Program-made: the position numbers and the translations under genes
Part shown: positions 6,728-10,334 of the stretch, in pieces
Numbering within the stretch: position 1 is the stretch's first letter
Layout: the number at the start of each line of letters is the position of its first letter
NCBI GenBank assembly: GCA_021804345.1
Contig: JAJZHV010000024.1
Coordinates: forward strand, 1 to 10,334
Direction: 5' to 3'
DNA: 10,334 bases
From: Pseudomonadota bacterium
GTDB taxonomy: Bacteria > Pseudomonadota > Gammaproteobacteria > Burkholderiales > Ferrovaceae
Notes under the pieces: generated by a model
What the model saw: the letters and a program-made list of their open reading frames with translations, nothing else
Database searches by the model: none
Told to the model about the DNA's origin: nothing

Positions 6728-8394
6728 CCCCAGGAATCACGCAGGGTTACCGCACGATTGAAGACCGGGGCCCCGGGCTGGGAATCGCGACGGTCCACCG
6801 TAAAGTACCCGTGCCGTTCCCACTGAAAGGTTTCTCCTTCGGTGGCAGCCAGCAAAGCCGTCTCGATCAGCGCCCGTGGCAGGATTTCGCTGGAATCCGG
6901 ATTGAGCAGGGCGCGCCAGTCCTCGGCGCCTCCCGGATTGGGGTCCTTGAACAGACGGTCGTACAGACGCACGCCCGCCGGGTGAGCTTGATGAACGTCC
7001 AGCCAATGGATGTTTCCCTTCACCTTGTGGGCATCTGCGCCTGGGGTTCCACTGCGTGTATGGGGAAGATAATGCGCATGAATGAGGTTGACCGCACCCG
7101 TGAGCGGATCCTGCTCAAAACCGGTGCATTCGATGACATAGGCGTACCGCAGCCGCACCTGCCCCCCGGGGGTAAGACGAAAAAACCCCTTGGTAGGAGT
7201 GCTCATGAAGTCCTCCCGATCAATCCATAGCTCCCGCGAAAAGGACAAGGCACGTGTGCCCCACTCGGGCTTTTGGGGATGATTGGGCACCGTGCAGGTC
7301 TCGCTTTGCCCCTGCGGGTAATTGTGAATGACCAGGCGGACCGGGTCTAGCACGGCAATGCGTCGCGGGGCCCTGTCATTGAGGTCATGGCGCAGACAAT
7401 CCTCCAGCACACTCACATCAATCAGGCTGTCGGCCTTGGACACACCAATCCGTTCGCAAAACAGACGAATGGATTCCGGACTGTAGCCGCGCCGACGCAG
7501 CCCCACCAGGGTGGGCATCCGGGGGTCATCCCAGCCGGTCACATGAGACTCTTGCACCAATTCCAGCAACTTGCGTTTGCTCATCAAGGTGTAAGTCAGA
7601 TTGAGGCGTGCAAACTCGTACTGATGGGGTTGCCAGGGCACCGGGGTATTCTGTACCACCCAGTCGTACAAGGGACGGTGGTCTTCAAACTCCAACGTAC
7701 AGATGGAATGCGTGATTCGCTCCTGGGCATCGGATAGGGCATGCGCATAGTCATACATGGGATAGATGCACCAGGTGTTGCCCGTGCGCCAATGGGGCGC
7801 ATGGCGAATGCGATAGATGGCGGGGTCGCGCAGGTTGAGATTGGGCGCGGCCATATCGATTTTGGCCCGCAGCACATACTGGCCATCGGCAAACTCTCCC
7901 GCGCGCATGCGTCGAAACAGGTCCAGGCTTTCTTCCCACGGGCGTTCACGCCACGGACTGTTTTGGCCCGGCTCGGTCAAATTGCCCCGCCAGGCTCGAA
8001 TCTCTTCCGCACTCAAGGCATCCACATAGGCTTTACCTTCCTGGATCAGGCCTTCCGCATAGCGATAGCAGTGTTCAAAATAGTCCGAGGCGTAATACAG
8101 GTGCGCTCCCCAATCAAACCCCAACCATCGGACCGTCTCTAGGATGGAATCCACATATTCCGTTTCTTCCTTGGTCGGATTAGTGTCATCGAAGCGCAGG
8201 TGGCAAACCCCGCCAAATTCCTGGGCCATCCCAAAATTGAGGCAGATGGATTTGGCATGGCCAATATGCAGATACCCATTGGGTTCGGGGGGAAAACGGG
8301 TCGCTAGGCGACCCTGGGTTCGACCTTGAGCCAGATCGTCGGCAATGAGGTTGCGAATGAAGTGGGTAACAGGGGCCGGTGTGACGTTTGACAT
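6709..8394 (-). CDS. glnS: Glutaminyl-tRNA synthetase
   Basis: Class I aminoacyl-tRNA synthetase that charges tRNA-Gln with glutamine in the cytoplasm. The 561-residue product has the Rossmann ATP-binding signature PPEPNGYLHIGH at 35-46, the RFDDTNP motif at 67-73, the GlnRS-type segment PMYDYAHALSDA at 212-223, and the KMSKS-equivalent LMSKRKL at 270-276; the C-terminal anticodon-binding beta-barrels contain GFFRLTPGG and VKGNIHWLD. Length matches E. coli GlnRS (about 554). Its presence implies direct tRNA-Gln charging, although a GatCAB route may coexist. The ATG at 8394 fits the family start; the Shine-Dalgarno is weak. It is transcribed alone, divergent from birA and convergent with folE2. 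Its last codons and stop lie within the downstream hairpin. Confidence 0.97.
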   Translation of the reverse strand: MSNVTPAPVTHFIRNLIADDLAQGRTQGRLATRFPPEPNGYLHIGHAKSICLNFGMAQEFGGVCHLRFDDTNPTKEETEYVDSILETVRWLGFDWGAHLYYASDYFEHCYRYAEGLIQEGKAYVDALSAEEIRAWRGNLTEPGQNSPWRERPWEESLDLFRRMRAGEFADGQYVLRAKIDMAAPNLNLRDPAIYRIRHAPHWRTGNTWCIYPMYDYAHALSDAQERITHSICTLEFEDHRPLYDWVVQNTPVPWQPHQYEFARLNLTYTLMSKRKLLELVQESHVTGWDDPRMPTLVGLRRRGYSPESIRLFCERIGVSKADSLIDVSVLEDCLRHDLNDRAPRRIAVLDPVRLVIHNYPQGQSETCTVPNHPQKPEWGTRALSFSRELWIDREDFMSTPTKGFFRLTPGGQVRLRYAYVIECTGFEQDPLTGAVNLIHAHYLPHTRSGTPGADAHKVKGNIHWLDVHQAHPAGVRLYDRLFKDPNPGGAEDWRALLNPDSSEILPRALIETALLAATEGETFQWERHGYFTVDRRDSQPGAPVFNRAVTLRDSWGKRAGA

Positions 8395-8567
8395 GGGGTT
8401 TCACATTCAATTGAACTGTAACACCGGCACTCTACAGCAACCCACGGACCTACGCCAATGCTAGGCCTGCCCAGCAGCCCGGGTGCGGACTCCCTGCGGG
8501 CGCTGCGCCAACCCCTTCACCCACCCCAATCCGCTACAATGAACACTTTGGAATTTGCCCACAAGCC
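8395..8567. other. Divergent intergenic region glnS / birA
   Basis: This 173-bp spacer must hold both promoters. For glnS the minus strand offers TTGGCG (8458-8453) and TAGAGT (8434-8429), 18 bases apart, a moderate sigma-70 match. For birA the plus strand has GCTACAAT with a -10-like TACAAT at 8535-8540 but no good -35 at the right distance. A GC-rich imperfect hairpin (GCAGCCCG pairing with CGGGCGCTGC through a 2-base bulge) lies around 8474-8507; it has no T tract. I see no regulator-binding signature that I can name. Confidence 0.35.
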
Positions 8568-9365
8568 ATGCCCCCCTCCGTCATTCAATACCAAACCCTG
8601 CAGCCATTGTTGTCCCCCTCCTGTGGGCTGACGCTGGAGGTGACTGGTCAGACCGACTCCACCAACGCGGAATTATTGCGTCGCTCGGCACAGGACTTAC
8701 CCCATGGCTACTGTCTGGTTGCCCAGGAACAAACGGCCGGTCGTGGACGCCAAGGTCGCCGCTGGCTCTCTGACGCCAGAGGGTCTTTGACTTTTTCCCT
8801 GCTCTGGCATTTTTCCCAACCAGCAGCCCAACTGGGCGGGCTACCGCTGGTGGTCACCCTGGCCTTGTTGCGCGCCTGCACCCAGTTGCAGGTGCAAGGC
8901 CTATCCTTGAAGTGGCCCAATGACCTGTTGCGGCACGGGCGTAAAGTGGCTGGCGTGCTGGTGGAACTTACTCCGGGACGACTGGAGGATGCCCGCGCCA
9001 TCATCGGCATCGGCATCAATCTGCATCTGCCTGAATCCCTCTTCGACCAGATTCCTACCCCGGCCACCGATCTGTGCGATGAGCAGGGCGTTCCCCCCGA
9101 GCCCAATACCGCCCTGGCCCAGGTGTTGAACCTGCTCTCCCCCATGCTGCAGCAGTTTTCCCAGCAGGGCTTTGCGCCATTTCAACAGGAATGGATGGCG
9201 CACGCCATCCACCAACACCGCACCATTCACCTGCTCTTGCCCGATGCCCGCAGCGTGGTGGGCGAGTGCGCCGGGTTGAATGCCGAGGGCGCCCTACTGG
9301 TGCGCCAAGCCGGTCAGATCAGCACGTTTCATAATGGGGAAATCTCCCTGCGCCTGGCTCCATGA
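8568..9365 (+). CDS. birA: Biotin--[acetyl-CoA carboxylase] ligase, no DNA-binding domain
   Basis: Biotin protein ligase: activates biotin with ATP to biotinyl-5'-AMP and transfers it to the lysine of the AccB biotin carboxyl carrier. The 265-residue product shows STN at 31-33, the adenylate-binding loop GRGRQGRRW at 58-66, KWPND at 115-119 with the catalytic lysine region KVAGVLVE at 126-133, and GIGINL at 147-152, then a C-terminal SH3-like domain. It starts almost directly at the catalytic domain, so it lacks the winged-helix domain of E. coli BirA (about 320 residues) and should not repress biotin genes. The start ATG at 8568 has no strong Shine-Dalgarno. It overlaps coaX by four bases (ATGA), pairing biotin attachment with coenzyme A synthesis, both needed for acetyl-CoA carboxylation. 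Confidence 0.93.
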   Translation: MPPSVIQYQTLQPLLSPSCGLTLEVTGQTDSTNAELLRRSAQDLPHGYCLVAQEQTAGRGRQGRRWLSDARGSLTFSLLWHFSQPAAQLGGLPLVVTLALLRACTQLQVQGLSLKWPNDLLRHGRKVAGVLVELTPGRLEDARAIIGIGINLHLPESLFDQIPTPATDLCDEQGVPPEPNTALAQVLNLLSPMLQQFSQQGFAPFQQEWMAHAIHQHRTIHLLLPDARSVVGECAGLNAEGALLVRQAGQISTFHNGEISLRLAP

Positions 9366-10117
9366 AAACCCTGTTTCTGGATATGGGCAATACGCGGACC
9401 AAATGGGGAGTTCGCGTTTGTGGCGAGTGGCAGGCGCTGGGGCATTTTCCCGCGCAAGACCGCCATGCCCTTGAAGCCCTATGGACGCAACACGCCCCCA
9501 TCAACGCCGTGGCCGCCTGCCACGTGGCCCAACCCGAGCAGGCTCAGCAGCTGGTACAGTGGTGCGCGAAACAAGGCGTGCCGCTGCAATGGATGCGTGC
9601 CGTGGCATACGCCGCAGGCGTACGCAACGGGTATCGGTCCCCTGAGCAACTCGGCCCGGATCGCTGGGCCGCCCTGATTGGGGCACGCGCGCTCGGCCCA
9701 GGACCCTATCTGGTGGTTTGCGCCGGTACAGCCACCACCATCGACGCCCTCAGCCAGGAGGGGGATTTTTTGGGGGGGATCATCCTGCCGGGCCTGGACC
9801 TGATGGACCAGGCCTTGCGCCAGGGGACCGCCCGGCTTGGCGCCGAACAGAGTACGCCGCACTATCGGACATTTCCCACAAATACCGCAGACGCCCTGTA
9901 TTCCGGGGCCCTGACAGCCACCCTGGGGGCCATCGAACACCAGCGGCATCAGCTGACGCAGCTCCAGAGCTCCCTTCCGGTCATCTTGATCCTGAGCGGA
10001 GGCAACGCTCCCCTGCTGGCCCCCCTGTTGACTGGGGCCGTTTTGCGGGTCGGGCATCTGGTGTTGGAGGGCTTGGCCCGATTCATGGAAGGGCCCGAAG
10101 AGGGGCCCCTGGCGTAG
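9362..10117 (+). CDS. coaX: Type III pantothenate kinase
   Basis: CoaX phosphorylates pantothenate with ATP, the first step of coenzyme A synthesis, and unlike CoaA is not feedback-inhibited by CoA. The 251-residue product has the ASKHA-fold phosphate-binding motifs: DMGNTRTKW at 7-15, the pantothenate-binding and catalytic LGPDRW at 97-102 (Asp100 is the likely catalytic base), the adenosine/phosphate motif AGTATTIDAL at 121-130, and GGIILPG at 138-144. Length is typical (about 240-260). It begins inside the birA stop region with an ATGA overlap, so translation is coupled. Its stop lies 6 bp from the end of the convergent rfaE2. Start and family are clear. Confidence 0.96.
   Translation: MKTLFLDMGNTRTKWGVRVCGEWQALGHFPAQDRHALEALWTQHAPINAVAACHVAQPEQAQQLVQWCAKQGVPLQWMRAVAYAAGVRNGYRSPEQLGPDRWAALIGARALGPGPYLVVCAGTATTIDALSQEGDFLGGIILPGLDLMDQALRQGTARLGAEQSTPHYRTFPTNTADALYSGALTATLGAIEHQRHQLTQLQSSLPVILILSGGNAPLLAPLLTGAVLRVGHLVLEGLARFMEGPEEGPLA
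10091..10108. repeat. GGGCCC hairpin near the end of coaX
   Basis: GGGCCC, a 6-base spacer GAAGAG, then GGGCCC again can form a 6-bp GC hairpin within the last codons of coaX and just downstream of the rfaE2 stop codon. It lacks a T tract on either strand, so it is at best a weak or Rho-assisted end signal for the two convergent transcripts. Confidence 0.3.
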
Positions 10118-10123
10118 AGCGCG

Positions 10124-10334
10124 TCACAAACGAATACGCTGCAACAAGGCCGTGGTGGAACGTTCGTGCTCAAAAGGGAGGGAAAATACCGAACCGCCCC
10201 AATCCAGAACCTGGGTGGAACCCACGATCTGATCCACCGCCCAATCGCCCCCCTTGACCAGAATGTCGGGGCGGCAATCCAGAATCCGTTGCAAGGGCGT
10301 ATCTTCCTCAAACCAGGTCAGCGCAGTCACATCC
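10124..10334 (-). CDS. rfaE2: D-glycero-beta-D-manno-heptose 1-phosphate adenylyltransferase, C-terminal part
   Basis: The 3' 70 codons of a gene entering from the right edge. The product would transfer AMP from ATP to heptose 1-phosphate to form ADP-heptose, the donor for the inner core of lipopolysaccharide. Recognisable C-terminal features of the cytidylyltransferase-like family (RfaE domain II, HldE C-terminus) are FEEDTPLQRI, then RPDILVKGGDW, and the end RSTTALLQRIR. The N-terminal HxGH nucleotide-binding motif is outside the window, so it cannot be told whether this is a stand-alone RfaE2/HldC-type enzyme or the end of a fused HldE. Stand-alone is more likely given the usual betaproteobacterial arrangement near birA and coaX. 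Here it faces coaX rather than following it. Confidence 0.88.
   Translation of the reverse strand, partial: DVTALTWFEEDTPLQRILDCRPDILVKGGDWAVDQIVGSTQVLDWGGSVFSLPFEHERSTTALLQRIRL

Noticed and set aside
6688..7230. 180-codon plus-strand open frame opposite the end of glnS
   Set aside because: Antisense to conserved GlnRS coding sequence, starts within the folE2 stop region, and has no family resemblance.
9479..10057. 192-codon minus-strand open frame opposite coaX
   Set aside because: Antisense shadow; the plus-strand frame has all pantothenate kinase motifs.

Overview
The window looks like a chromosomal housekeeping segment from a Gram-negative proteobacterium, most likely a betaproteobacterium. 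The base composition is moderately GC-rich. The lineage call rests on gene order and family choice, not on a marker-gene comparison: a 16S-processing/ribosomal operon (rpsP-rimM-trmD), an isoprenoid precursor operon (xseB-ispA-dxs) followed by the FolE2-type GTP cyclohydrolase, glutaminyl-tRNA synthetase, a stand-alone biotin ligase overlapping a type III pantothenate kinase, and a heptose adenylyltransferase, which implies lipopolysaccharide and hence an outer membrane. Genus is not resolvable by eye.

Layout, left to right. Positions 1-1326 (minus strand) hold rpsP, rimM and the 5' three quarters of trmD, tightly packed; trmD runs off the left edge. Upstream of rpsP, also on the minus strand, lies a Rieske non-heme iron oxygenase alpha-subunit-like gene (1410-2531). 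The likely rpsP promoter overlaps the stop codon of this gene. A 244-bp divergent region (2532-2775) contains a plausible promoter for the Rieske gene, a direct repeat, an inverted repeat and a short palindrome. On the plus strand follow xseB, ispA, dxs and folE2 (2776-6691), the first two overlapping by 17 bases. A hairpin plus a short T run between the convergent folE2 and glnS contains the glnS stop codon in its loop. glnS (minus, 6709-8394) and birA (plus, from 8568) diverge from a 173-bp spacer. birA and coaX overlap by 4 bases. coaX converges on the 3' end of rfaE2 (minus), with only 6 bp between them; rfaE2 runs off the right edge.

Most of the content is core metabolism: tRNA and ribosome maturation, DXP/farnesyl diphosphate synthesis, pterin synthesis, glutamine tRNA charging, and biotin and CoA cofactor supply. 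The one gene without an assigned pathway is the Rieske oxygenase. I saw no mobile element, CRISPR array, tRNA or rRNA gene, and no clear undescribed multi-gene system. The observations most worth a second look are the orphan Rieske oxygenase, an apparent Asp-to-Glu change at the catalytic base position of TrmD, and the overlapping transcription signals at gene ends.
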